A DNA stretch of 64,000 nucleotides from the NCBI GenBank assembly GCA_029204225.1, contig CM055097.1, forward strand, positions 70,808,252 through 70,872,251, read 5' to 3'. The notes under the pieces are model-generated. The model searched no databases and was not told the DNA's origin. It saw only the letters and a program-made list of their open reading frames with translations. The stretch comes from Diphasiastrum complanatum. Lineage: Eukaryota > Streptophyta > Lycopodiopsida > Lycopodiales > Lycopodiaceae. This document shows, in pieces, positions 1 to 10,606 of this stretch. Both the position numbers and the translations under genes were made by a program. Numbering within the stretch: position 1 is the first letter of the stretch; each line of letters begins with the position of its first letter.

Positions 1-2080
1 ATAAGTGTCTTGTCAAGGATCCTAAAAGATCTCTCTTGATTATTGTTTCGGGAACAATGCATGTTGGCTTATTCATTATGGATACCTATGAGCGACGAAT
101 TCCCTCTACATGTCTTGTTGCTTCTACATCACAATCATTGGAGTTGGCTGAATTGTGGCATGCAAGGTTTGGACATCTCAACTTTGCAAGTTTGAAGAAG
201 TTGAAGACATTTAATATGGTAGAAGATATTCCTGCTATTGAGCAGCCGGAAGGGCATGTATGCGAGGGGTGCATACTTGGAAAGTTTCAAAAGAAACCTT
301 TTCCAATTGATGGAACTATAAGGGTTCTTGATAAATTTGATTTGGTTCATAGTGATGTTTGTGGTCCAATGAGGACCGAATTTATTGGAAAGTGCATCTA
401 TTTTGTGACTTTTATTGATGACTTTTCCCGTTTTACATGGATCTATCCTATGAAGGCTAAAGTAGAAGTTACATTTGAAAGATTTTCTAGCAATGGTGGA
501 AAATCAATTTGGGCATTCTTTGAAGACCCTACGCACCGATCGAGGAGGGGAATACATCAAGAGTACGTTCGGTGCAGCTCTTCGAGAGAAGGGAATTCTA
601 CATGAAATGACAACTCCCTATATGCCTCAACAAAATGGTGTTGTCGAGCGAAAGAATCGCACACTTATGGAGATGGCCCGTTGCATGCTCAAAGCAAAGG
701 GGCTGCCTCACAACTTTTGGGCTGAAGCGGTTATAACGGCAGCATACATAAGCAATCGTTGTCCTACTAAAGCATTGAAAGTATTAATAGGGGAAGAAGC
801 CTTCGATCTCTCACTTTCGCATTTTTGGTTGTACGGCTTATGCTTTTACAAAGCTTGAGGATAAGGGAGTTAAATGCATTTTTGTTGGCTATAGTAGTGA
901 AAGCAAAGGCTATAGGCTGTTCAATTTGAGCACTAACAAGATTATTGTTAGTTGTGATCTGCATTTTAATGAAAAGAATTCATTAGATATGGCCCCATCC
1001 TCTATTTCTGGAGATAAGGGACAACAATCAACCAGGTACGAATTGCCCAACACCTCATCAAGTTTAGAGCCTAATGTTTATCAAGAACCGCCCAGTGTTG
1101 CTCAAAATCAGCCTGTAGGAACTGTTGGACAGCAAAGATCAATTTTGGAAGATCTTGGACAACCAAGTGCAGTGTCGCAAGATCTTGGACAACAAATTGC
1201 AAGAAGAGACATGGCTGTTGGACAGCCTATAACAGTCTCACGGTGGTTGTTGTTGACTTTGCGGGACACCATCACTTTGAAGCGGTTGAAGCTGGAAGAT
1301 TACAAGCCGGTTGCTACACCTATGGAGACATGCCTGAAATTAAGTAGTCAAGGTGATGGTGAACCATTTGATACTACTTTATATTGTCAAGCCATTGGCT
1401 GTCTCATTTACCTATTTAATTCAAGACCGGACATTTCTTATAGTGTCTCACTCATGAGTCAATTCATGCATGCCCTGATGACATCACATTGGAAAGCATT
1501 GAAGAGGATCTTTCAATATCTTCAAGGAACAAGAAGTCGTGGACTGATTTTTCTTGCTTGTGATGATGCATGTTTGGTTGGTTTTAATGACTTGGATTGG
1601 GGTGGAGATCAAGACACTAGACGCTCTACAAGTGGACATTGCTTTTTCTATAGAAATTTTGCAATTTCTTGGTCAAGTAAAAAGCAGCCCACTGTTGCTA
1701 CTTCTTTTAGTGAGTCATAATATAGAGCGATATTTTCAGCCACAACGGAGTGTTTATGGCTGAGAAGACTACTTGTTCACATGAAGTTTGGCGAGTCCTC
1801 AGCCACTCTTATCTTGAGTGATAGTTAGAGTGCTATTGCCATTGCACGGAATCCTGTTTTTCATGCGAGGACGAAGCACATCGAGATCCATTATCACTTT
1901 GTTCAGGAGAGACTTCATGATGGTGACATTTTACTTGAGTATTGTCCTACAGAGGATAATATTGCGGACCTCTTCACTAAGGCGTTGCCTAGAGTCAGAT
2001 TTGAAGCTTTATGCAAAGTTTTAAATTTAATACCACGTGGTGGCTTTATAGTAAAGATTTCAGTTTTTTTGCATTGTCAT
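1..2080 (+). pseudogene. Ty1/copia polyprotein remnant: integrase and RNase H, RT missing
   Basis: Decayed pol region of a copia retrotransposon entering from the left edge. Seen: a GAG-pre-integrase segment (about 150-310) with LWHARFGHL and the CxxC-type GHVCEGC; the integrase core with DLVHSDVCGP and FIDDFSRF (about 340-480); after a frameshift near 480, LRTDRGGEY and QNGVVERKNRT with the DDE spacing of integrase (up to about 780). A further frameshift leads into the pre-RT linker (860-1240). The reverse transcriptase is essentially absent: the linker passes straight into the extreme RT C-terminus (LEDYKPVATPM) and RNase H (DLDWGGDQDTRRSTSG, then DNIADLFTKALP near 1960-1990). Stops lie at 605, 1720 and 1827. 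It cannot encode a working polyprotein. The gag part lies outside the window. Confidence 0.9.
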
Positions 2081-2090
2081 TTAAGGAGGG
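2081..2090 (+). other. Polypurine tract of the copia element
   Basis: TTAAGGAGGG lies directly before the TGTTAG start of the LTR, the expected place of the plus-strand priming site. Confidence 0.75.
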
Positions 2091-2460
2091 TGTTAGAAAT
2101 GAATGACTATGCTTAAGTTAATCCATAGGTTACTTTGACCCAAAAGGTTGAGATTTGTGTAATCATGGGTATCTAGTTATTTAGGCCATGTTAAGTTTTT
2201 CTTAATTTGTGATGGACCCAATTTTGGTCATGTACTGACTCGTGGGTCCTTAGAGGTCTAATTTGGTTTAGGAGACCTATCTTGACTTTTGGGAGTGCCT
2301 TACATTCAGTAGTAGGTAGAGTACATATTGGCTATTTGTGTCACATTTTTCAGTTTTGGCTAAGCATTGCTCTCCATTACTTGTGTTGGTGTTTTATCTC
2401 TCTCTTTGTGGAGATTGTTTGATAGCTAGATCTTGGTGCCTTGACTCTTGTTTTCTAACA
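2091..2460 (+). mobile_element. Copia LTR, 370 bp
   Basis: The segment starts TGTTAGAAA and ends TTTCTAACA, a perfect 9-bp terminal inverted repeat with canonical TG...CA ends. It follows the polypurine tract of the upstream copia remnant, so it is that element's 3' LTR. It is also followed at once by a primer-binding site, which is the arrangement of a 5' LTR. The unit therefore sits at a junction of tandem or recombined elements. Confidence 0.85.
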
Positions 2461-2473
2461 TGGTATCAGAGCC
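2461..2473 (+). other. Primer-binding site (initiator Met tRNA type)
   Basis: TGGTATCAGAGCC abuts the LTR end. This is the usual copia PBS, complementary to the 3' end of plant initiator tRNA-Met. Confidence 0.8.
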
Positions 2474-2563
2474 AAGTTAGACCTAACAATTCATGGTGTC
2501 AAAGCCGTGGTTAGGTGGCCCAAGTTGTGGGGTAGGTGACAGCTAGGACCCCAACCAAGTGTG

Positions 2564-2720
2564 GCTTGAGGGGGGGTGTTGGAATATCAACCCACACTCT
2601 AGAGAGAACTATCAAACAGGGCGGATAGCTCAGTGGTAGAGCATCCCATCCGGTATGAGGGAGGTCCTGGGTTCGAATCCTAGTCTGTCCATCCATATTA
2701 TGATTTATGGATTTCTAACA
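2564..2720 (+). mobile_element. PPT-like tract and short TG...CA segment holding a tRNA-like sequence
   Basis: A G-rich polypurine run (2564-2576, ending in seven G) precedes a 144-bp segment that starts TGTTGGAA and ends TTTCTAACA, LTR-like ends with one mismatch. Together with the PBS at 2461 the internal region would be only ~115 bp, as in TRIM-type miniature elements. The left LTR (2091-2460) does not resemble this segment beyond the termini, so a simple TRIM with matching LTRs is not shown. Confidence 0.4.
2619..2691 (+). tRNA. tRNA-like sequence (probably tRNA-derived pseudogene)
   Basis: A 73-nt cloverleaf-like sequence. The acceptor arms GGGCGGA/TCTGTCC pair over 7 bp with two G-T wobbles. 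The D arm is GCTC-AGTGGTA-GAGC. The T arm CTGGG-TTCGAAT-CCTAG contains a perfect B box (GGTTCGAATCC). A discriminator A is at 2691. The anticodon arm is irregular: only TCCC/GGGA pairs cleanly, leaving an 11-nt loop, so one nucleotide is in excess and no anticodon can be assigned with confidence. No CCA is encoded. Probably a degenerate tRNA or the head of a tRNA-derived element. Confidence 0.55.
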
Positions 2721-3225
2721 TATGGCACGTATTACACTCAAAGTATTGCCCCATAATTAGTTTGTATTATGTTCTTAGAAACCATATATCAAAAATTTCC
2801 CCTCAGCTCTTATGAAATGCCCGCTTACCTGTGGAGTTGGTGGTTGTCTGCTTGTGAGGGGAACGTTCACACATGCAAAACATCAACGACCCATTGTTAC
2901 AACTCTTATTGGCATCTCTAAAACGTGGCAATTTCTCATTGGGTTAAGGGTTACCTCCTCATTGTCTCTATCAATCACTGTCCAATTGCCTCTATCAATA
3001 GTTGGCTGCCCTGCTCTTGGGCATCCCCTCCTATTGATGGGGATTTGTATTCCAATAGAGATACGAATTGCATTCATTATTACGAGGGGATGTGTATTCT
3101 CCACAATTAGGTGCTTGCTTATCATATTGAGTCTAATGGTTGAGACATTGCAACAACAAGTTAAGGAGCTATTGACAAAGGATGAACTTAGAGGAACAAG
3201 GAGCTCCATAAATTACAAGTACAAA
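2721..3225. other. No recognisable gene
   Basis: Contains a 140-codon open frame (2812-3234, plus) without recognisable motifs or family resemblance. I see no supported feature. Confidence 0.5.
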
Positions 3226-3617
3226 ATGAAGTAATTAGAAATTAGGCATGTTCAAGAAGAATTGGCACCATTGTAGAACGTGCACGAAGAACTCTTCCAA
3301 TGACTTGGTGGAGGAAACGGTGATGCAAATTCAAGCTCACAAGATCAAGCTAGAGCAACACAAAGAACATGCAACCGCGGTTGGTAGAAGCTCCATTAAG
3401 ACCACACCTCCAATGGCTGAAATGAAGTAATCAGGAATTAGGCATCTTTAAGAAGAATTGGCACCATTGCAGAACGTGCACAAAGAGCTCTTCCAATGAC
3501 CATTGGTGGAGGAAATGCGAAGCAAATTCAAGCTCACAAGATCAAGCTAGAGCAACACAAAGAACATGCAACTGTGGTTGGTAGAAGCTCCACAAAGATC
3601 ACACCTCCAATGGCCGA
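3226..3617 (+). repeat. Tandem duplication, two copies of 196 bp
   Basis: Copy 1 (3226-3421) and copy 2 (3422-3617) start with ATGAAGTAAT and share long blocks such as AAGAATTGGCACCATTG and AGCTAGAGCAACACAAAG. They differ by scattered substitutions and small indels. The translated block QIQAHKIKLEQHKEHAT is present in both copies, but in different contexts and with stops, so the duplication lies in decayed or non-coding sequence. Confidence 0.85.
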
Positions 3618-4306
3618 AATGAGTTTGGCAACTTTGACTAAAGAGAGGCTTTGGGATTTCAATATCCTAAACATATGAGTTAGGGGAATACTAGATACAC
3701 AACATGAGACATAGTAAGCCACACATTTCTAGAAATTTCCCTTGGGATCCATTCTATGGGCATGGACTTGGCATGGAAAACAAAGAAAGACAAAAACATG
3801 TTGGTATTCTAGTTTGTCTCATAGGTTTGTAGGCAAGAAGCCCTTAGGCAAAGATCCAAACTTAGAGGCACCAATGTTTCATGGTCTGATTTGGATGGTG
3901 CCCGTTTGAACTGTCAAATCTTTATATTTTTATTAGTTTTCCATTTTGTTGTTGGCCTTCTGTTATCTAATCTAGTGTAATTAGGCCCTCAGAGGAATCA
4001 TAGCAGGCTACAAAGCCTCCGGGCTACAACTCGAGTTTCGACTAGATTATAGATTCACAAATTGCTAGTTTAGTAGTAAGATGTAACTAGCTTCAACTTC
4101 TAACTTCTTAACATAACACGTTACTAGACTCTAGTAATTACACTAACTACTAAGTAGTAAGTTCTAACTAGTAACTAGGTACTACATTCAGTCATTGACA
4201 CTGCCATTGGTCACTTTCAAGACTTGACAATTGGACAAGATAATGGACATTTCAATTTTTGACATTGCCATTGGATATTTTGGAATAATTTCTAGAAAAA
4301 GGCTAA
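3618..4306. other. No recognisable gene
   Basis: AT-rich, with many short TAGTAACTAG-like words around 4070-4180. Nothing supported. Confidence 0.5.
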
Positions 4307-5812
4307 CTTAGGACCATGGTTGCCCGTTTCTGAATGGAACGCGTTCCAGAATGCATTTTGGAACGTGGCCAAATTTTTGTTTTTTTAAATCCATAATTAT
4401 TCAACAAAAGAAAATTTCGTAACCAAGCATAAGTAGTTATTTGAATGCTTGAGAGAATCAGGATTCTTTTAGGTAGACCAAGTCCTGGCCAAGAAGTAAA
4501 TGACAATCAACAGTTATACTCTTAAGAACAAAACAAAGAGAAATACAAAACTGAAGAGACCAAAAGCTTAATTACCAACAACAAAACCATTGGTACTTAA
4601 AAAAAGTTCAAATGTTTCCATGATTTTAAAAGAGTAACCCTTCTTAGGTAACAAAAACAAGTAAATGACATCTGTAAAAGCGTCTCGCTGTACAAAGATC
4701 ATAAATCTGTAGAATCCGAAAGCAATCACTTCATACTCAATAGAATTAAAAAAGGGGTGAATTATGTTAATGTTACCATAGTTTGGTTTCTATCTTTTAT
4801 CAAAAGTATCAAGTAAAATAATCAACTTAGACCAGCTTATGAAAGATCCAAAAAAATCTAAACTATCACGATGAGATGTAAAATTGAGTTTACATGAGTC
4901 TCTAGGATACATTTTTCCACCCAAACAATGAAGGTCCTTGTACAAAAAGTTACTAAATAAAAAAAATCGAGAACAAATAACTCATTACTAAATGCTCTTG
5001 CATGATCTAGCTTATCTAAAAGGATGGGAGAAGTACCGAAGGTAAGTAAATATTTTTTTTTTCATTTAGACTACGTTCCAGAACGTACCGTACGTTCCGA
5101 CTGTTTTTTGTTGGCACAGGCAACTAAGCTTAGGACCTTAGAAACCCGTTCCGATCCTTTTGGGCCAGAACGTACTGTACATTTCGGAATTCAGTTAAAA
5201 AAATAGGTATTAAAGCCTGAAACAGGTATCAGAACAGAGTGTATATTTATGATCATCCAACAACGACAAATCTGATGAATTGACCAAGAAAGCCTGAAAG
5301 GAAGAGTTACAAACAGAAGAGAACACACTCCATCCTTCCTACAATACTGATTTGTATGACTAATGGAAGACAACTGATGCCTGATCTTACGACCTACTGA
5401 GTGCCTGGTTTGTCATTGTGGGAGATTTAAGCCAAGGATCTTAAACTTGATGATAGTAACCAGCAGGCATGAAAATCGTGACAGGGAGAATTCCTGCAAA
5501 GGAGCAAGTTTGATGTGAACTACTTTTATAAGCTTACCTGGATGTTAAAGATCGTTCAAAGTCAAGATAAATCACCTTATTTCTATAGCCATTAGTCCAC
5601 ACCCACACACGAAACTTTCAAGCTATGCACATGGCGACGGAGTTCTCTAAGGAGACAATGGTTGACCAGAAAGAGCAGTTTTGCTAAATGATACAGGTTC
5701 GTTTTTTGATGTAATCTTTTGTTATAAAATTACATATTTTTTGAATTTTTATTTTGGTCAAGTTCCGGAATGGAACACTTTTCATTTCGGAATGGGCAAC
5801 TATGCTTAGGAC
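4307..5812. mobile_element. Candidate hAT-like non-autonomous DNA transposon
   Basis: The left end (from 4315, CATGGTTGCCCGTTTCTG) and the inverse of the right end (to 5804, CATAGTTGCCCATTCCG) form an imperfect inverted repeat that extends for about 60 bp. Both sides are flanked by the octamer CTTAGGAC (4307-4314, 5805-5812), the 8-bp duplication length typical of hAT elements. There is no transposase frame. Caution: the same octamer also follows a GGCAACTAAG end-like sequence at 5129-5136 and occurs at 6910-6917, so it may be part of the repeat, or two elements may lie side by side. Confidence 0.45.
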
Positions 5813-7233
5813 TCATGACTTCATGACACATGTACCAAGGTTTAGGAATCAGTATCAACTTTTAACTTTTAAGTTTTGAAGTGATATGTCTTAAGTTTTA
5901 ACTTTCAAGACTTGGAATCCAGATTAACTTTAAGTTACAGTTACAACTAACTTTGAAAAATGTAAATACTAAAAGAGCTCTCTGCAAGTAATGGCAAGTT
6001 CTAACTTTTAATTAGATTCAACTTTCAACTTTCAAATCATGTGAAGTTGGTAACAATACTCAAGAGGCCCCTAGCCAGATTCCATTTCCGCCGTTCGGAA
6101 TTCTAGAATTCAGATTCCATCATTGAAGTTTCATCAGAGTTTATATTCCAAAATTCGGAATCTAGATTTCATATTACATATGTATAATGTCATGATTCAT
6201 AAGTACAGACTACATACATGATACTACATTCAAATTTCACCTATGATCTATCAACATTTGCTCATACTACACTCAGGAGTTAGAACTGTAAAATGTTTAA
6301 TCATCAAAGCCAATTTCCAAAATCAAGAATCAAAATTTCAAGCTCAAAATGTAAACAGTAGCAACTACTAGCTAGTTCCAAAGTCCAAACGTCAACTTCC
6401 ATCAATTAAAAAAAACTAAATCATAACAGTAACTCAAATCATAAATGTAGCATGTGCACAAATGTAACAAAAATATGTACACTTTATTATGTCAAGCTAT
6501 CTCTGCTCCTCCAGGACAACTACATAAATGTTAGGACTCAAACATCAAGACTCAAATGTCAGAACTTGGAATTCAATCTAGACTCCAGCTCTACATCTCA
6601 TATCTATCATCTGATGTCCATATTCCTACAACATCCTCCTAGCCCTCCTTGGAAGCTCTCGTGCAGCGGTTGCAACAGGCTCCCCCTCATTGTCAATGGT
6701 CATCATCGCTGTTGCTGGAACCATCGTCATTGTTAGGTGAAGCTTCCTCTTCTTCAGATATGTACTCTTCCTGTGAGGAGTAAATAAACTCCTTGTCCTC
6801 AATAGCATGAGAGCTTATCTGGCTCGTTCGGCATTATGCAGTAGCCTGAATTGTAGATCCTGCAGAGTGCACGCAAGGATTGGCAACGATTACAACTTCG
6901 AGCAACAAGCTTAGGACGTACAACTTACAACTTTGAATCTTCAATTTGCAATCAAGTGTACTTAGTACTACATACAACGTGATGTATTTGATGTAATTTA
7001 CCAAGTAGTAAGTTCAAAGCTCTAAGCTCTAACTAATGATTGGAATTTTGGAATTATCCAACAGTCAATAGGGCCTCCCGACGGAGGAATGCATGCATGC
7101 CCTCCTCGTCCTATGATCTCGGTGGCAAGTCTGAAACCCTTGCCATGTTGATATTGTCGGAATTGACGTGCAGAATTTTCATGGATTGATTCAAGAATTA
7201 TCCTTCAACTTATGAAAACAGGAACTGCATTGC
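5813..7233. other. AT-rich non-coding stretch
   Basis: Words such as CAACTTTCAA recur without clear periodicity. No gene, RNA or element is supported apart from a further CTTAGGAC octamer at 6910. Confidence 0.5.
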
Positions 7234-7247
7234 AGTTCATACAAATG

Positions 7248-7334
7248 CTTCTTGGCTTCCAAGGGGAGGCTCGAACCTGGGACCAAAGAAACTTTGGATG
7301 CCAAGCCAACCAACTGAGCCAACCCCGTTGGTAT
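7248..7334 (-). mobile_element. tRNA-derived SINE copy 1, 87 bp, perfect 14-bp TSD
   Basis: Read on the minus strand it has a perfect Pol III A box (TGGCTCAGTTGG) and B box (GGTTCGAGCC) 32 nt apart. It ends in a small hairpin CTTGG-AAG-CCAAG and then AAG, with no poly(A) or T tail. It is flanked by the perfect direct repeat AGTTCATACAAATG (7234-7247 and 7335-7348), a target-site duplication showing retroposition of a unit no longer than a tRNA. Confidence 0.85.
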
Positions 7335-7348
7335 AGTTCATACAAATG

Positions 7349-8347
7349 GACAAAGGCCAATGTGGATGTATATTTGTGCATGTGTCCTAGAGATTGCTCG
7401 TCTCCTTTATTATGTCAAGACTAACCTAGTCCCCACTTAACATAGATATATAGAGAAACAAAGTATCCAGGAATATCAATCTCGACTTTTTGCATCCAAA
7501 TCACTAAAGGTGAATAGCAATGCCCCACAAGGATGCACAGTAGTGTAAAGATATTGTGAAAAGTCACCAAAAAGTATGAGTGAGACGAAGTTTTTAGAAA
7601 CTTCGAAAATTCTATTTTCTAGTGATCCATGTTTTGACACCCTATTTGCATAAAGCTTCATATGCTTTGCAATGAATTGATGAGAGGAAGCCATAGATTG
7701 AGTCAAATTAAAATTTCACTTACTGGAAGAAGAAGATGAAAAGTAGCGGTTTCTTCTGAAACCAACAAGTTTGAATGCAAAAAATATTAATGCCTACTAT
7801 GGATGGATGATGGATCTATGATGCCTGGGAATGTTAAAGCTCACATCTTTGCTTGAAAAGCGCTTAAATATCAAGAAATACAAAAAGATCATAATAGGAC
7901 AAAGTTATACAGAGAGAAGGACACAGATTATAGATCAAGAACTGTAGAACAATGACGGTCAATTATAGACAGATGATCTCTACTGGTAATCTGATGTCCT
8001 AAGCTGAATTGATCTAAACTATGACTAAAGAATGAGGGTGCTGAGCCCTATTAATAGTGCCCAAGGCACCAAATCAGGTCTATGTACCAGTAGGACCCAA
8101 GACCTGATAAATGTCAAATAATAAATGAAAAATAAAAAATGCACCTCCCAGGGAGCTGCTAACCTATATGAGCCTAGAACTTTCTTGGTTCATCTCAAAG
8201 CAATTGACATCTTATGCACGAGAATGTTCACGTGCCCAGGAAGGAGATTGTAGCAGCTGCAATGGTTTGTGTGTTTGACTACGCTTTGGGGGGATAGGGA
8301 CTGGTCGAGAGTGCTTTCTTTTCTGATGAGCAAAGTTTGAAATGCAG
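7349..8347. other. Region upstream of the haemoglobin exons, no gene seen
   Basis: The missing N-terminal haemoglobin exons (the part before the conserved RVY) were looked for here and not found. Otherwise featureless. Confidence 0.45.
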
Positions 8348-8922
8348 AGTATATGCAGATGAGGAACCATGGTTTCGATCTATTTTTGCAAATTCCACCA
8401 AGGAGGAAGCCATTCAGAACCAGTATGAGTTTTTTATTCAGAGAATGGGTGGGCCTCCACTTTACTCTCAAAGGAAAGGTACCTAGCATTCAATCTTGCG
8501 GTACCAAAATTGACTATATTTTGCTGGCAGTGAACTTTGCATTTTAATTATTGAGTGATCAGCTTAGAGACTCCAAATTTTTACAGGTCATCCAGCCTTA
8601 ATTGGTCGTCATGCACCATACGCTATAACGGAACAGGCTGCAGAACGATGGCTTCACCACATGGAGGCTGCATTGCATAACGTAGAGCGGATTGATCCAG
8701 ATCCAAGAAACAGAATGCTCAACTTTTTCAGGTGCCAATTAATTGACGTCCCATTCTCGGTCACATGGGTTCAGAAAATACTGTACATTTGAGATAAAAT
8801 GATGGTGTACTCATTGTGCCCTGTTTGTTTATTTTTACAGGCACACGGCTTATTTCTTGGTTGCTGGTAAGGAGATGATGAATAGCCGAAGGTCCCCAGC
8901 TAACAACAGGAAGCAAACCTGA
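8348..8922 (+). CDS. GLB3: Plant 2-on-2 (truncated) haemoglobin, GLB3-like; last three exons
   Basis: Haem protein of the plant class-3, TrHbO-like family, thought to bind O2/NO in the cytosol. Three exons join in frame: 8348-8478, 8587-8731 and 8841-8922 (TGA at 8920-8922), with AG/GT introns (donors GTACCT and GTGCCA; acceptors TTACAG and TTACAG). They give about 118 residues: [13 protein letters not shown], then [35 protein letters not shown] (proximal His region), [25 protein letters not shown] and a short basic tail ending RKQT. Spacing and order match the Arabidopsis GLB3 protein over this part. The exon at 8348 begins inside the codon of the conserved Arg-Val-Tyr after ATGCAG. The first exon(s), with about 45 N-terminal residues, were not found upstream. 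They may lie beyond a long intron or be lost, so gene or pseudogene is undecided. No stops or frameshifts are present in the three exons. Confidence 0.85.
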
Positions 8923-10160
8923 AAAAGCCTAAGTTTTGTTGATAAGTATATCTCAAAACTCCCTGAAGGCAATCAGTAAGATATGGAGGTAAAACCAGTC
9001 TTTTCCATGTCATCACAAAACATACAAGGGAGTTCTGAATTTGGTATTTGATAATGCTGCAAATTTTAATTTACAAGGTATATATTTGTGAGCAATTCTT
9101 GTCACAGCCTACTTCAAAAAGGAAGACAAGATATACTGTCATTGTGTTTTTCTATTTGTGCCTTTTCACAAATGTGATGGGGCTTATTATAAGCAACAGA
9201 CTCTTTGCAATTGCAAAAATACTAGTATTTCCTTAGCATATCTTGTATGAGTTTCAGAGCCAACTGGACTTTAAAACTCAACTATACTGTACTTCCATAA
9301 TTTGCAAAATTATTAAAAGGTTATATATCTAATTTCTCACTTGCAGCAAGACAAGTTACACAATACATTGATGAGATATGAAAATTGAAATTTCCCACGT
9401 GCTAGTTGCGCGTTGCTGAATATGCTTTGGCACACTTACGTTTAGTGTTTACATCCGTCTTTTTCTTGATTGCTTGGATGTCGAGATTGTTGAGGAGGCC
9501 GAAAGGGTAACTTGTGGGTTCTCGTGACTTTTAGTTCAGGCAATTCTCATTGGGTTGGTCACTTTTTGGGTTGAAGGAGTGCCAGCCCTAATTTCTCTCT
9601 TTTACAGCTCGCTGAACTATCTAGAATAGCAAATTGCAATTTGATCTATACTTTTGTGTGACAAGGAAAATCTTCAGTTTTCAGATTAAATACTTGGTTG
9701 AAGCTTCCTGCAACCTTTCTGCAACTAGGGCACTGGACAAGTTAGTGATTATTTATTTTATTGTCATCGTTGAAAAGTAGGGTGCTAAAAAATTAGCCCA
9801 AAACTGGTCTTCTTCACTGGTGGGAGTGTTGTTGCATGATATTTTTGAGGGGACGGGGACCTTGTATAATTGGCCTCCCATTGGGGGTGCTCTTTCAGCA
9901 CTCAAACAGTCCATGGATTGCATGTACCCTATATCTGTTTATGTGTTGGAGGAGTGGTGCCCTTCTTTCACCATTGTTCCAACTTCCTCCTGCATTTCTG
10001 GATTGTCCTTTAGATATTGTGGTGTTAGAGAGCTTATCTTGGTCCGCTCTGACTAAGATATTTATTGAGTTTGATTGCTGTCTAAAGCCATATCTTCAAA
10101 TGTATTCTGGAAATGATTCTCATCCAATATCATTAGTTTTTGTACATACCTTTGATTTTT
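8923..10160. other. 3' flank of the haemoglobin gene, non-coding
   Basis: Probable 3' UTR and intergenic DNA. A 78-codon open frame (9820-10056) has no recognisable motif. Confidence 0.5.
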
Positions 10161-10379
10161 CTCTCCCCCTCCCCTCGGTCCTCTGTACTATCTCCGCTGG
10201 CTCTCTCTCTTCCTCCCTCCTTCCGCACGCTCTCCTCTGTCCTCTCTCTGTGCGCACGCTCTCTCTGTCCTCTCTCTCTCTACCTGCCTCCCTGCGCACG
10301 CTCTCCTCTCTCCTCTCCTCTCTCTCTCTCTCTCCCCCTCTATGCCTCTCTCGGCATGCTCTCTCTATCTCTCTCTATC

Positions 10380-10433
<54 letters not shown>

Positions 10434-10606
10434 CCCGCACGCTCTCCTCTCTCCGCTCTAACTCTCTCTCCTCTCTCTCCGCTCTTTCTGTCCACGTGCT
10501 CCTCCATGGGCTGTCGCAACGCCATGCGGTGTGCACTCTCTCGACGCGGTGTGCACACACTCGCCACGCGGTGTGCACTCTCTCCACGCGCTGCGCTGTT
10601 GCACCC
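10161..10606. repeat. CT-rich low-complexity block with minisatellite-like repeats
   Basis: Pyrimidine-rich sequence with repeated CGCACGCTCTCCTCTC-like units and a pure (CT)n at 10383-10431. It ends in three GCGGTGTGCAC words (10527-10580). Open frames here are artefacts of the low-complexity sequence. Confidence 0.8.

Noticed and set aside
2619-2691. Functional tRNA gene (possible CCG anticodon, Arg)
   Set aside because: The anticodon arm has an extra base and mismatches, so a working tRNA is unlikely; kept as tRNA-like.
5630-5690. ATGGCGACGGAG... open stretch as a possible first exon of the haemoglobin gene
   Set aside because: The translated residues do not resemble the conserved N-terminus of the family, and it hits a stop before a donor site.
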